In this document: piece by piece, positions 8,430 through 17,041 of the stretch
Layout of the letters: each line of letters begins with the position of its first letter
Position numbering within the stretch: position 1 is the stretch's first letter
Assembly (NCBI RefSeq): GCF_014193695.1
Contig: NZ_JACHZR010000004.1
Coordinates: 372,001 to 436,000, forward strand
From: Rhizobium sp. BK316
Lineage (GTDB): Bacteria > Pseudomonadota > Alphaproteobacteria > Rhizobiales > Rhizobiaceae
DNA length: 64,000 nucleotides
Direction of reading: 5' to 3'
Made by a program: the position numbers and the translations under genes
The notes under the pieces: model-generated
What the model was told of the DNA's origin: nothing
The model's input: the letters and a program-made list of their open reading frames with translations, nothing else
Databases searched by the model: none

Positions 8430-9101
8430 TCACGCGGCGATGACGTCGAGCGCCGAAGCGAAGAGGCCGCGGCCATCCGAACCGCCATGAGCGGCCTCGA
8501 TGAGATTTTCCGGATGCGGCATCATGCCGAGCACATTGCCCTTGGCGTTCATGATGCCGGCAATGTCGTTGATCGAGCCGTTCGGATTGGTGCCTTCGGC
8601 ATAGCGGAAGACGACCTGGCTGTTGCCTTCGATGGCAGCGAGCGTCTCGGCATCGGCAAAATAGTTGCCGTCGTGGTGGGCGACCGGGCAGCGGATGATC
8701 TGGCCCTTTTCATAGGCACGGGAGAAGTCAGTCTCGGCGTTGACGACTTCGAGCTTGATCTCGCGGCAGACGAATTTCAGCGAGGCATTGCGCATCAGCG
8801 CGCCCGGCAGAAGTCCAGCCTCGACCAGGATCTGGAAGCCGTTGCAGACGCCCAGAACCTTCACGCCCTTGTTCGCCTTTTCGATGATCGCCTGCATGAC
8901 CGGCATGCGGGCCGCAATCGCGCCGCAGCGCAGGTAATCGCCGTAGGAGAAACCGCCGGGAATGACGATGAGGTCGACGTCAGGGATTTCCGTTTCCGTC
9001 TGCCAGATCGTCAGCGGCTGATGACCGGAGATCTTGGTGAGCGCGGCGATCATGTCGCGATCGCGATTGAGGCCCGGAAGTTGAACGACGGCTGATTTCA
9101 T
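8430..9101 (-). CDS. purQ: Phosphoribosylformylglycinamidine synthase subunit PurQ (glutaminase)
   Basis: A 223-residue class I glutamine amidotransferase that supplies ammonia to PurL in the fourth step of IMP synthesis. The nucleophile Cys is at about 86 (GVCNGFQ), and the His/Glu of the triad are at about 196/198 (MMPHPENL). PIPGGFSYGDYLRCG is the typical PurQ oxyanion region. Length is normal for the small-type PurQ that works with PurS and small PurL. The start overlaps the end of the coiled-coil gene by 4 nt (ATGA), so translation is coupled. purL is not in the window. Confidence 0.97.
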   Translation of the reverse strand: MKSAVVQLPGLNRDRDMIAALTKISGHQPLTIWQTETEIPDVDLIVIPGGFSYGDYLRCGAIAARMPVMQAIIEKANKGVKVLGVCNGFQILVEAGLLPGALMRNASLKFVCREIKLEVVNAETDFSRAYEKGQIIRCPVAHHDGNYFADAETLAAIEGNSQVVFRYAEGTNPNGSINDIAGIMNAKGNVLGMMPHPENLIEAAHGGSDGRGLFASALDVIAA

Positions 9102-9355
9102 GGGTGCGGTTCAAACCTTGCTTGTGCTTCTGCCAGTTCTCGAAGTTCGAGACGATTTTCAATACGATCGAGGCGTTGCTCATGACGTGCCAGGACAGCG
9201 TAGATATTTTGGATGTCTTGCTGCATCGAAATCATTGTGCCGCGCATTGCGTTGAGCTCGGATTTGATCTCGTTCTGACCGTCCTTAATGCCTGAAATAT
9301 CCGGATGCATGCGCTTCAGCAGCGCATACATCAACTCCTGGGTTACTTCAGTCAT
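9098..9355 (-). CDS. Small coiled-coil protein inside the purine operon
   Basis: An 85-residue, highly charged protein with heptad-like spacing from about residue 20 to 75 (IKSELNAMRGTMISMQQDIQNI, LARHEQRLDRIENRLEL). It has no signal peptide and no membrane segment, so a soluble helical oligomer is predicted. The ATG at 9355 follows a GGAGGAGG site. It lies 18 nt after purS and overlaps purQ by 4 nt, which makes it a full member of the operon. Similar short coiled-coil proteins are common in alphaproteobacteria without a known role. A structural or docking role for the FGAM synthase complex is possible but unsupported. Confidence 0.8.
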   Translation of the reverse strand: MTEVTQELMYALLKRMHPDISGIKDGQNEIKSELNAMRGTMISMQQDIQNIYAVLARHEQRLDRIENRLELRELAEAQARFEPHP

Positions 9356-9373
9356 CGACCTCCTCCACAACCT

Positions 9374-9616
9374 TTAGTCGAGAGAGATAGTATAGTTCTC
9401 AATCACCGTATTGGCGAGCAGCTTTTCGCACATGGCTTTGAGATCCGTCTCTGCCTTAGCCTTGTCCGTGCCTTCCAATTCCAGATCGAAGACCTTGCCC
9501 TGGCGGACATGGCCGACGCCGCCGAAGCCGAGGGCTCCGAGCGCGCCTTCGATGGCCTTGCCCTGAGGATCGAGAACGCCGTTTTTCAGCGTGACGGTGA
9601 CGCGAGCCTTGATCAC
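9374..9616 (-). CDS. purS: Phosphoribosylformylglycinamidine synthase subunit PurS
   Basis: An 80-residue protein starting at a GTG (9616) with AGGGAAG upstream; the frame is open to 9814, but that part covers purC. The sequence KARVTVTLKNGVLDPQGKAI at the N-terminus and GFGGVGHVRQGKVFDLEL are diagnostic of PurS, the small subunit that bridges PurL and PurQ and helps move ammonia. The normal PurS length is about 80 residues. It starts 16 nt after purC. Confidence 0.95.
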   Translation of the reverse strand: MIKARVTVTLKNGVLDPQGKAIEGALGALGFGGVGHVRQGKVFDLELEGTDKAKAETDLKAMCEKLLANTVIENYTISLD

Positions 9617-9632
9617 TTGTTCTTCCCTGCCT

Positions 9633-10397
9633 TTACTTGACCAAAACGGGGCCGGTGCCGCGCACGGGCTCGTTTTCATTGATGATGCCGAGACGGCGCG
9701 CAACTTCGGAATAGGCTTCCAGCAGCCCGCCCATATCGCGGCGGAACAGGTCCTTGTCCATCTTCTTGTGGGTCTCGATATCCCAGAGCCGGCAGCTGTC
9801 CGGCGAGATTTCATCGGCCAGAATGATGCGCATCATGTCGCCTTCGAAGAGGCGGCCGCACTCGATCTTGAAATCGACGAGCTGAATGCCGACACCGAGG
9901 AAAAGGCCGGTCATGAAGTCGTTGACGCGGATGGCGAGTGCCATGATGTCGTCGAGTTCAGCCGGATTGGCCCAGCCGAAGGCGGTAATGTGCTCTTCGG
10001 AGACCATCGGGTCCTCGAGCGCGTCGGACTTGTAATAGAATTCGATGATCGAGCGCGGCAGGACCACGCCTTCCTCGATGCCGAGGCGCTTGGCGAGCGA
10101 GCCGGCGGCGACGTTGCGCACGACGATCTCGAGCGGAATCATCTCCACTTCCCGGATCAGCTGCTCACGCATGTTGAGCCGACGGATGAAGTGGGTGGGA
10201 ATGCCGATCTTGTTCAGATGGCTGAAGATATATTCAGAAATACGGTTGTTGAGGACGCCCTTGCCATCAATGACTTCGTGTTTCTTCTTGTTGAAAGCGG
10301 TAGCATCGTCCTTGAAGAACTGGATCAGTGTACCCGGTTCAGGCCCTTCGTACAGAATCTTTGCCTTGCCCTCGTAGATACGGCGGCGACGGTTCAT
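9633..10397 (-). CDS. purC: Phosphoribosylaminoimidazole-succinocarboxamide synthase
   Basis: A 254-residue SAICAR synthetase that joins aspartate to CAIR using ATP, in IMP synthesis. The N-terminal RRIYEGKAKILYEG and DDATAFN segments form the ATP-binding lobe, and VRNVAAGSLAKRLGIEEG and KIECGRLFEG (with IILADEISPDSCRLWD) are the family signatures. It is the first gene of the purC-purS-coiled-coil-purQ-lipoprotein operon. The 230 nt upstream (10398-10627) contain no gene; no clear operator was recognised there. Confidence 0.97.
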   Translation of the reverse strand: MNRRRRIYEGKAKILYEGPEPGTLIQFFKDDATAFNKKKHEVIDGKGVLNNRISEYIFSHLNKIGIPTHFIRRLNMREQLIREVEMIPLEIVVRNVAAGSLAKRLGIEEGVVLPRSIIEFYYKSDALEDPMVSEEHITAFGWANPAELDDIMALAIRVNDFMTGLFLGVGIQLVDFKIECGRLFEGDMMRIILADEISPDSCRLWDIETHKKMDKDLFRRDMGGLLEAYSEVARRLGIINENEPVRGTGPVLVK

Positions 10398-10627
10398 TGT
10401 AGTTATTCTCTGCTGTTGGCGCTCTTGGGATAGCGCGCGTGGATCGATCTCGTGGCGTCCCCTTAAAGGAAAAGAGAGAGTTTCACAATCCGCCTGTCAC
10501 TCCTTCCCCGGTTTCCGGCTGTAGCGGGAAAACCGCAAAGAGAATCGAATGTCTTAGCAAGAGGAGACTACCGCCTTTTTCTTTACGGTGAAATGAAGGC
10601 AAAATCTCGGAGGGGTTATACAGGTCT

Positions 10628-12919
10628 TTATCTGGAAGCCGTTTTGGAGATGGAACGGCGCAGATCCGCCTGCAGCGCGCGGGCCGCACCCTCCGGCTGC
10701 CGCCAGCTTTCGCTGCGGATGAAGGCGGGGATCTGCATGGCAGGCATCGGCCGGGCAAGCGCATAGCCCTGCAGCATGTCGCAGCCAAGCTCCTGCAGGA
10801 TGCGGACGTGATCGGCGGTCTCCACACCTTCGGCAGTGACGAGAACGTTCAGCGAGCTGCCGATCTCGATGATCGAGCGCACCAGCTTGCGCTGCTCTGC
10901 CGATTGCGGCAGGTGGCTGATCAGCTCGCGGTCGATCTTCAGCGTCTTCGGGCTCAGCCGCAGCAAGCTGACGATCGAGGCGTGGCCGGTGCCGAAATCA
11001 TCGACCTCGATGTCGATGCCGAGCTTCTTCAGCTTCTTGAGATTGGCGGTGACCGCCTCGTCGCAATCGTCGAGCGAGATCGATTCCAGCAGCTCGAAAG
11101 AGACTGTGCCGGGCTCGATCTTCAGCGACCGCAGCTTCTTGCCAAGCTGCGGATCGGACAGTCTTCGGCCGGAGACATTGACGGAAATGCGGGGAATGGC
11201 GAAGCCTTCGCGAACCCAGGCTTTCCGGTCGGCAATCGCCCGCTCCAGGATCAGGGCATCGATAGTCGAGACGACGTCGAGGTCTTCACCGATGTCGAGG
11301 AAGCGATCTGGGGAAAGCAGCCCGTGTTCCGGATGCTGCCAGCGGGCGAGCGTCTCGATGCCGGCGATATCGAGCGTGCGGGCATCGAATTGCGGCTGGT
11401 AGAAGGGCACGAACTCGTTGCGTTCCAGGCCGATCAGGATCTCATCGGCAAGGCGCTTGGCCGTCAGGATCGTGCGTCGTACGGCATTGGAGAAGAATTC
11501 GTGGCGGTTGCGGCCGGAGGCCTTGGCGCGGTAGAGCGCGATATCGGCATTGAGGAGAAGCTGCTTTTCGTCGAGATTCGGACCGCTGTCGATAGCGATG
11601 CCGATGCTGGCGCCGAAGCGGCAGTCGTGCCCCTCATATTTGATGGGCTTCCTCAGCTCGCGGATAATGCGCTCGGCGACGGTGGCGATCTTCTTCGAGG
11701 CGGTGTCGACGATGCAGAGGACGACGAATTCATCGCCGCCGATGCGCGCGACGAAATCAGTGCTGCGAATGGAGTCGCGCAACACTCGAGCGGCATGTTT
11801 CAGCATGTGGTCGCCGGCGCGGTGACCAAGCGTATCATTGATCTGCTTGAAGCGGTCGAGGTCGATATGAAGGATCGCGAGCGCCAGGCCTTCCTCACGG
11901 CAATGGGCGGAGCGCTCCTCCAGCGTCTTGTCGAGATAGCGGCGGTTCGGCAGGCCGGTCAGATAATCATGGAACGCCAGATGCTCGATGCTTTCCTTGG
12001 CGGCCTCGAGTTCGCGGTTACGGGCTTCGGCGAGATCCTTGGCGCGCTGCAGCTCGTTGCGCAGCGCCACGTCATTGGTCACGTCCCAGTTGGCTCCGAT
12101 CAACCGCCGGCAGCCGTTACCATCGACGAAGAAAGCGGCGCGGGCGCGAATGATACGCTCGGCGCCGTCGCCCCGGATGATGCGAAATTCCTGGCTAAAC
12201 CCCGTCTCCTCGCGGAGGTTGCGTTCGACAGTGCCGATTACGCGCTCGCGATCGTCAGGATGGATCGCATCCGGCCAGGCGGCGGCAGCCGTGCGGTGAT
12301 CCAGGCCCTTCATACCGTATATGGCAATAAGGCGATCGTCCCATTCGACGGTCCCGTGGTCGATATCGGCTTCGAAAACGCCGATGTCGCTGATCTGCAA
12401 AGCAAGGTCGAGGCGGCGGGAGAGCTGCGCCAGCATCTCCTCGGCTTCCTTGCGCGCGGTGATGTCGGTATCCGTGCCGACGACGCGCTGGGCCGCGCCA
12501 TTTTCATCCCATTCGACGGGCGCGCCGCGGCACTCGACCCATACCCAGTGGCCATCCTTGTGGCGCTCGCGATACTGGAAGACATGATAGTCAGGGTCGC
12601 CGGCATTCTGGCGTTCGATGGCGTTGACGACGAAATCGCGATCGTCGGGATGAACGAGCTGCAGCCAGGCCTCATAGTCGCCATCGGCTTCCTCATCGGG
12701 CGCCATGCCACGGATGGCCTTCCAAGTCTGCGAGTAGTATTTTTTGTTGAGGCGGTAATTGTGATCCCACACCCCAAGGCCGGAGCCGACGAGCGCGTAG
12801 TTCCAGCGGCTTTCGCGCTCGGCAATGTCGGAATCGTCGGTGTAGCTTGCAAAACCATCTGCCGCCGGTTCGTCGCGACTGATATCGGCGGCGGCTTTTG
12901 GCGGATAGCTTTGCTTCAC
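10628..12919 (-). CDS. PAS-PAS-GGDEF-EAL cyclic-di-GMP signalling protein
   Basis: A 763-residue cytoplasmic protein without membrane segments. Two PAS/PAC sensor domains span about 35-160 and 170-290. A GGDEF domain spans about 310-475, with an intact GGDEF at 394-398 and an RxxD inhibitory site (RSTD, 385-388) five residues before it. An EAL domain spans about 490-745. The EAL tripeptide reads ETL (522-524), while other catalytic positions look kept: NVSGRRL, FELLES, DDFGTG, KIDRELI and TAEGVET. It could therefore make and degrade c-di-GMP; the effect of Thr at the second EAL position is uncertain. The start is a GTG at 12919. Monocistronic. Confidence 0.93.
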   Translation of the reverse strand: MKQSYPPKAAADISRDEPAADGFASYTDDSDIAERESRWNYALVGSGLGVWDHNYRLNKKYYSQTWKAIRGMAPDEEADGDYEAWLQLVHPDDRDFVVNAIERQNAGDPDYHVFQYRERHKDGHWVWVECRGAPVEWDENGAAQRVVGTDTDITARKEAEEMLAQLSRRLDLALQISDIGVFEADIDHGTVEWDDRLIAIYGMKGLDHRTAAAAWPDAIHPDDRERVIGTVERNLREETGFSQEFRIIRGDGAERIIRARAAFFVDGNGCRRLIGANWDVTNDVALRNELQRAKDLAEARNRELEAAKESIEHLAFHDYLTGLPNRRYLDKTLEERSAHCREEGLALAILHIDLDRFKQINDTLGHRAGDHMLKHAARVLRDSIRSTDFVARIGGDEFVVLCIVDTASKKIATVAERIIRELRKPIKYEGHDCRFGASIGIAIDSGPNLDEKQLLLNADIALYRAKASGRNRHEFFSNAVRRTILTAKRLADEILIGLERNEFVPFYQPQFDARTLDIAGIETLARWQHPEHGLLSPDRFLDIGEDLDVVSTIDALILERAIADRKAWVREGFAIPRISVNVSGRRLSDPQLGKKLRSLKIEPGTVSFELLESISLDDCDEAVTANLKKLKKLGIDIEVDDFGTGHASIVSLLRLSPKTLKIDRELISHLPQSAEQRKLVRSIIEIGSSLNVLVTAEGVETADHVRILQELGCDMLQGYALARPMPAMQIPAFIRSESWRQPEGAARALQADLRRSISKTASR

Positions 12920-13027
12920 GGGCGCGCTCTCGCTTTTCTGGCGTGAGCGCAGTCTGCGGCCTTTCCATTAAGAAATGCTTAGAAAGCGATTGCTTAATTC
13001 TCTGAATATGCCGGATCTTCCGGTTTC

Positions 13028-13582
13028 TCAGCCGGGCAGGCGGCTCAGGAACTGGGCAAAGACCATCGTGCCCTCGGGCCAGGGACCGTGGCCGGATTCG
13101 GCATTGATGTGGCCGGACTCGCCGGCATCCACCAGGAAGGAACCCCAGCTGTTGGCGATATCGTCTGCGTGCTCATAGGTGCCGAAGGGATCGTTGCGGC
13201 TTGCGACCGTAATCGACGGGAAGGGCAGCGGGTCGCGCGGGTAGGGGCCGAAGGTCATGAGATGCTTCGGGCGGATATCCGGATTGGCGACGTCAGGCGG
13301 CGCCACCAAGAAGGCACCGGCAACCCGCTTCTGAAACAGCGGGATCGCATGGATGACCGAGGGCACCCCGAGGGAATGGGCGACGAGGACGATGGGGCGC
13401 GTCGAGGCATTCACCTCTTCGGCGATGCGGGCGATCCAGTCCTCGCGCACGGGCTTGGACCATTCCGCCTGTTCGACGCGCCGCGCGGTGCTGAGCTTTG
13501 CTTCCCAGCGGCTCTGCCAATGGTCGGGGCCGGAATTGGTGTAGCCGGGAATGATGAGGATATCTGCGTCTGAAGCTTTCAT
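13028..13582 (-). CDS. RBBP9/YdeN-family alpha/beta serine hydrolase
   Basis: A 184-residue small alpha/beta hydrolase. The N-terminal ILIIPGYTNSGPDHWQSRWE is the family signature, the nucleophile elbow is VAHSLG (Ser about 70), Asp is expected in ASRNDPFGTYEHA, and His near the C-terminus is in GESGHINAESG. Members are esterases of unknown natural substrate. It is transcribed on its own and diverges from the DUF2189 gene, with 163 nt between the starts. Confidence 0.9.
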   Translation of the reverse strand: MKASDADILIIPGYTNSGPDHWQSRWEAKLSTARRVEQAEWSKPVREDWIARIAEEVNASTRPIVLVAHSLGVPSVIHAIPLFQKRVAGAFLVAPPDVANPDIRPKHLMTFGPYPRDPLPFPSITVASRNDPFGTYEHADDIANSWGSFLVDAGESGHINAESGHGPWPEGTMVFAQFLSRLPG

Positions 13583-13745
13583 AGTTTCGCCGATGTGAGA
13601 AAGCTTGACCGCGATGTCAAGGGAAAGAGCGACTTAGCTCAAGAAATTTGCTATGGTGGCTGCATGCCGGTTGCGTTCTCGTGTCGGCCCGCTTTGTTGC
13701 CGCCACATTCGCCTCCGGCTCATCTTGGCTGAGGAGGAGAAAGCC

Positions 13746-14549
13746 ATGGCGACATTTCATGTCATGACGGGTGCCAGCGAGAACTTCGAGCGGCCCGCGG
13801 TTAACAGCATCAGCATAGCCGACGTCTTCGACGCGCTCAGGCTCGGTTTCGAGGATTTCCGCGAGAAGCCTTCGCATTACGTTTTTCTGTGTCTCATGTA
13901 TCCGATCGCCGGCATCTTCCTGACGATGCTGACCTCGGGCGCCAATCTCGCGCCGATGGCCTTTCCGCTGATGTCGGGTTTCGTGCTGATCGGCCCGCTT
14001 GCCGCAATCGGCCTCTATGAAATCAGCCGCCGGCGGGAAGCCGGGCTCGACACCTCTTGGAAACATGCGCTCGACGTGCGCCGTTCGCCGGCTCTGCCGT
14101 CGATCATCGCCGTCGGCCTCCTGTTGTTTGGGATCTTCACTGTCTGGCTGGTCACAGCGCAGACCATTTATACAAGCCTTCTCGGCGAAGTTTTCCCGCG
14201 CTCCATGTCGCTCTTCCTGCAGCAGGTATTCGGCACGCCCGAAGGCATGCAGCTCATCCTGTGGGGCAATCTGGTCGGCCTCGGCTTTGCGTTCGTCGTT
14301 CTGGCGATCACAGTCGTGACCTTTCCGATGCTGCTCGACAGGGACTGCGGAGCGGTGGCCGCGATGGTCGCCTCGATCAGGGCAACCTTCGCCAATCCGG
14401 TACCGGTACTGCTCTGGGGCCTGATCGTTGCCGCGCTGCTGGTCGTCGGCACGATCCCGCTCTTTGCCGGCCTCGCACTCGTCATCCCGATCCTCGGCCA
14501 TGCGACCTGGCATCTCTACCGGAAGCTGATTGCCCGCGAAGCCACGTGA
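13746..14549 (+). CDS. DUF2189 inner-membrane protein
   Basis: A 267-residue membrane protein of the DUF2189 family, with about six hydrophobic segments (for example FLCLMYPIAGIFLTM, IIAVGLLLFGIFTVWL and LGFAFVVLAITVVTFPMLL). The family marker FDALRLGFEDFREKPSHY is near residue 35. The ATG at 13746 follows AGGAGGAG at 6 nt; the frame opens upstream at 13653 without support. Function is not known for the family. The iron-permease-like gene starts 118 nt downstream on the same strand. Confidence 0.88.
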   Translation: MATFHVMTGASENFERPAVNSISIADVFDALRLGFEDFREKPSHYVFLCLMYPIAGIFLTMLTSGANLAPMAFPLMSGFVLIGPLAAIGLYEISRRREAGLDTSWKHALDVRRSPALPSIIAVGLLLFGIFTVWLVTAQTIYTSLLGEVFPRSMSLFLQQVFGTPEGMQLILWGNLVGLGFAFVVLAITVVTFPMLLDRDCGAVAAMVASIRATFANPVPVLLWGLIVAALLVVGTIPLFAGLALVIPILGHATWHLYRKLIAREAT

Positions 14550-14667
14550 AGGCAACATTCCAGGGGTGTCGCGAATTTGCACGATGCCCCGGAATTTCAC
14601 CGTACTCGGGAACCTCGGAACCTTCCTTGGAGTTTGTCTTGCGCCGACTTCTGAGGAGGATTTCAAG

Positions 14668-15138
14668 GTGACTTTACGCCATTTGTTTGCGCGTTTCGCG
14701 ACCAAGATATCGGAGTTGGCGGGCAAGCCGGTGACCTTCATACTGGCGCTTGTCGCCGTCATTATCTGGGCCGCTCTCGGTCCTGTATTCGACTACTCCG
14801 AAACCTGGCAGCTCGTGATCAATACCGGCACGACGATCATCACCTTCCTGATGGTTTTCCTGCTTCAGAACGCACAAACGCGCGATACACGGGCCATTCA
14901 AGCCAAGCTCAATGAGATCATCCTGACGAGCCATGCCGAAAACCGCTTCATCGGCATCGAAAATCTGGACGAAGAGGATCTCAAACATCTCGACCGGCTG
15001 GTAGCCAAGGCGGCTAAAGGGCGGGGAGAGACCGAGGCTTGCAGGATATCGGATGAGCAAGCCGATACATCACCTGCAAAAAGCGGGTCAAGAAAACGCA
15101 AGACGTCGGCGGCTGCCACGCCACGCAAGCGGAAATGA
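14668..15138 (+). CDS. Low-affinity iron permease family protein
   Basis: A 156-residue protein with two hydrophobic segments (residues about 20-40 and 50-70: FILALVAVIIWAALGPVF and INTGTTIITFLMVFLLQNAQ) and a lysine/arginine-rich tail. The TFLMVFLLQNAQTRDT segment followed by KLNEII is the hallmark of the low-affinity iron permease family (PF04120). A GTG at 14668 is used because GAGGAGGA lies 7 nt upstream; the longer frame from 14530 overlaps the DUF2189 stop. Transport activity is not demonstrated for the short bacterial members. It ends 2 nt before a strong hairpin. Confidence 0.85.
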   Translation: MTLRHLFARFATKISELAGKPVTFILALVAVIIWAALGPVFDYSETWQLVINTGTTIITFLMVFLLQNAQTRDTRAIQAKLNEIILTSHAENRFIGIENLDEEDLKHLDRLVAKAAKGRGETEACRISDEQADTSPAKSGSRKRKTSAAATPRKRK

Positions 15139-15161
15139 AAACGGCGCCTCGTGGGCGCCGT
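15137..15161 (-). terminator. Rho-independent terminator of the purB operon
   Basis: A perfect 8-bp stem (ACGGCGCC / GGCGCCGT) with a 5-nt loop lies 23 nt past the purB stop. In the minus direction it is followed by TTTTCATTT. It lies between convergent genes, and so may also stop plus-strand transcripts, but the T-run favours the minus strand. Confidence 0.7.
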
Positions 15162-15183
15162 CCGATGACATATTTTGTGCCGA

Positions 15184-16491
15184 TCAAGCTTCGCCGAAGA
15201 CGCGGCGGAAGATCGTATCCACATGCTTCGTATGATAACCGAGATCGAACTTCTCGCGAAGATCCGCCTCGGAGAGCGCGGCGCGCACTTCGGCATCGGC
15301 CAGCAGTTCTTCGAGGAAGTCCTTGCCCTGTTCCCAGACCTTCATCGCATTGCGCTGGACGAGGCGATAGGCATCCTCGCGCGACGTGCCGGCCTGGGTA
15401 AGCGCCAGGAGAACGCGCTGCGAATGGACGAGTCCGCGGAACTTGTCGAGGTTCTTCATCATGTTCTCGGGATAGACCACGAGCTTTTCGATGACGCCGG
15501 CCAGGCGGTTCAGCGCGAAATCGAGGGTAATCGTCGTATCCGGGCCGATAGCGCGCTCGACGCTCGAATGACTGATGTCGCGCTCATGCCAGAGCGCCAC
15601 ATTTTCCATCGCGGGGACGACAGACATGCGCACGAGACGCGCAAGGCCGGTCAGGTTTTCGGTCAGAACCGGGTTGCGCTTGTGCGGCATGGCCGAGGAG
15701 CCCTTCTGGCCCGGCGAGAAGAATTCTTCCGCTTCCAGCACCTCGGTGCGCTGCATGTGGCGGATTTCGATCGCGACGTTTTCGATCGACGAGCCGATGA
15801 CGCCGAGCGTGGCGAAGAACATGGCGTGACGGTCGCGCGGGATGACCTGCGTGGAGACGGGCTCCGGCACGAGGCCGAGGGCGGCGCAAACGTGTTCTTC
15901 GACAACGGGATCGATATTGGCGAAAGTGCCGACGGCGCCGGAAATGGCGCCTGTCGCAATTTCGGCGCGGGCGGCCACGAGGCGGGCGCGGTTGCGGCTC
16001 ATCTCCGCATAGAAACGGGCGAAGGTTAGACCCATCGTCGTCGGCTCGGCATGGATGCCGTGGCTGCGGCCGATGCGGATCGTATCCTTGTGCTCGAAGG
16101 CGCGCGTCTTCAGCGCTGTCAGAACGCGGTCCATGTCGGCGAGCAGGATATCGGCAGCGCGCACGAGCTGGATGTTGAACGTGGTGTCGAGCACGTCGGA
16201 GGAGGTCATGCCCTGATGGACGAAGCGGGCATCGGGGCCGACAATTTCTGCGAGATGCGTCAGGAAGGCGATGACGTCATGCTTGGTGACGGCCTCGATC
16301 TCATCGATGCGAGCAACGTCGAAGGTCGCCTTGCCGCCCTTTTCCCAGATGGTGGCGGCGGCCGACTTCGGGATCACGCCGAGGTCTGCGAGCGCGTCAC
16401 AGGCATGGGCCTCAATCTCGAACCAGATGCGGAACTTGGTTTCGGGAGACCAGATGGCGACCATATCGGGTCGGGAATAACGAGGGATCAT
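15184..16491 (-). CDS. purB: Adenylosuccinate lyase
   Basis: A 435-residue fumarase/aspartase-superfamily enzyme. It splits SAICAR to AICAR, and adenylosuccinate to AMP, releasing fumarate. The superfamily signature GSSAMPHKRNP (about residue 262) carries the catalytic Ser loop. RSHGIHAEPTTMG and HQGMTSSDVLDT are substrate-binding segments, and ERDISHSSVER is typical of PurB. It is the last gene of a minus-strand run starting at rpe, 62 nt after the small membrane protein, and ends at a clear terminator. Confidence 0.98.
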   Translation of the reverse strand: MIPRYSRPDMVAIWSPETKFRIWFEIEAHACDALADLGVIPKSAAATIWEKGGKATFDVARIDEIEAVTKHDVIAFLTHLAEIVGPDARFVHQGMTSSDVLDTTFNIQLVRAADILLADMDRVLTALKTRAFEHKDTIRIGRSHGIHAEPTTMGLTFARFYAEMSRNRARLVAARAEIATGAISGAVGTFANIDPVVEEHVCAALGLVPEPVSTQVIPRDRHAMFFATLGVIGSSIENVAIEIRHMQRTEVLEAEEFFSPGQKGSSAMPHKRNPVLTENLTGLARLVRMSVVPAMENVALWHERDISHSSVERAIGPDTTITLDFALNRLAGVIEKLVVYPENMMKNLDKFRGLVHSQRVLLALTQAGTSREDAYRLVQRNAMKVWEQGKDFLEELLADAEVRAALSEADLREKFDLGYHTKHVDTIFRRVFGEA

Positions 16492-16553
16492 GGGCGAGCG
16501 CCTTCATTTCGTGACAGTAGCTGCCGCCCCTGTAGCAAAGACGGCCGGCAATC

Positions 16554-17039
16554 TCAACGCATGCGTTTGGCAAGAGCCAGGCTGGTGGCGAGCAGACAGA
16601 CGAGTCCGATGGGCAAAAACAGCCCCAGACCGATAACGAGAAACTGATAAACGGCGCTCGCGCCGGTAAAGACCAACTGGAACATCCAGATGACCGATCC
16701 GAACGGCGCGTGCCAGCGGGAATAGAAAATCCGATAATCCATGGCGAAGAGAAAGGCCGTCATCAGAACCGTGCCCGCCGTCAGCGCCAGGAAGAAGGCG
16801 GCGAAACGCGTCTCGACCCGATGGCCGAGCGCAAGGTATCGTCCGGCAAGCAGGTTGAAGGGCCAGGAAAGCATCCCGCCGCCGAAATAGAGGAGGGCGA
16901 GATCGAGCACATGGCTCGTCTCCATGCCATTGCGCAGATAGAGCCCGGCCATCGCCGAGATCAGCATCTGGACGCCCCATAGCGGGGCGCCGATGAAAAG
17001 TTCTGGTAAGGACGGCCATGCCGCCCGCAGACGGTTCAT
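16554..17039 (-). CDS. Small four-helix inner-membrane protein, unknown function
   Basis: A 161-residue protein with about four membrane segments (residues around 15-35, 45-70, 80-105 and 120-155: AFFLALTAGTVLMTAFLF, FLVIGLGLFLPIGLVCLL). No known family motif was recognised. A 2-nt gap to the DUF2259 gene upstream and a 62-nt gap to purB downstream place it in the rpe-purB operon. An overlapping ORF at 16504-17019 on the same strand has arginine- and cysteine-rich nonsense composition and is rejected. Confidence 0.8.
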   Translation of the reverse strand: MNRLRAAWPSLPELFIGAPLWGVQMLISAMAGLYLRNGMETSHVLDLALLYFGGGMLSWPFNLLAGRYLALGHRVETRFAAFFLALTAGTVLMTAFLFAMDYRIFYSRWHAPFGSVIWMFQLVFTGASAVYQFLVIGLGLFLPIGLVCLLATSLALAKRMR

Positions 17040-17041
17040 TC

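Noticed and set aside
10398..10627. Purine operon upstream region, inspected for a purine riboswitch or PurR-type operator
   Set aside because: No aptamer core or clear palindrome was seen; only short A/T-rich promoter-like stretches.
10808..12946. A 712-codon plus-strand open frame opposite the GGDEF-EAL gene
   Set aside because: The minus strand encodes four recognisable domains with intact motifs. The plus-strand translation has no domain and looks like a product of third-position G/C bias.
16504..17019. A 171-codon minus-strand frame overlapping the four-helix membrane protein
   Set aside because: The other frame of the same strand gives regular hydrophobic helices; this one is rich in Arg, Pro and Cys without order.
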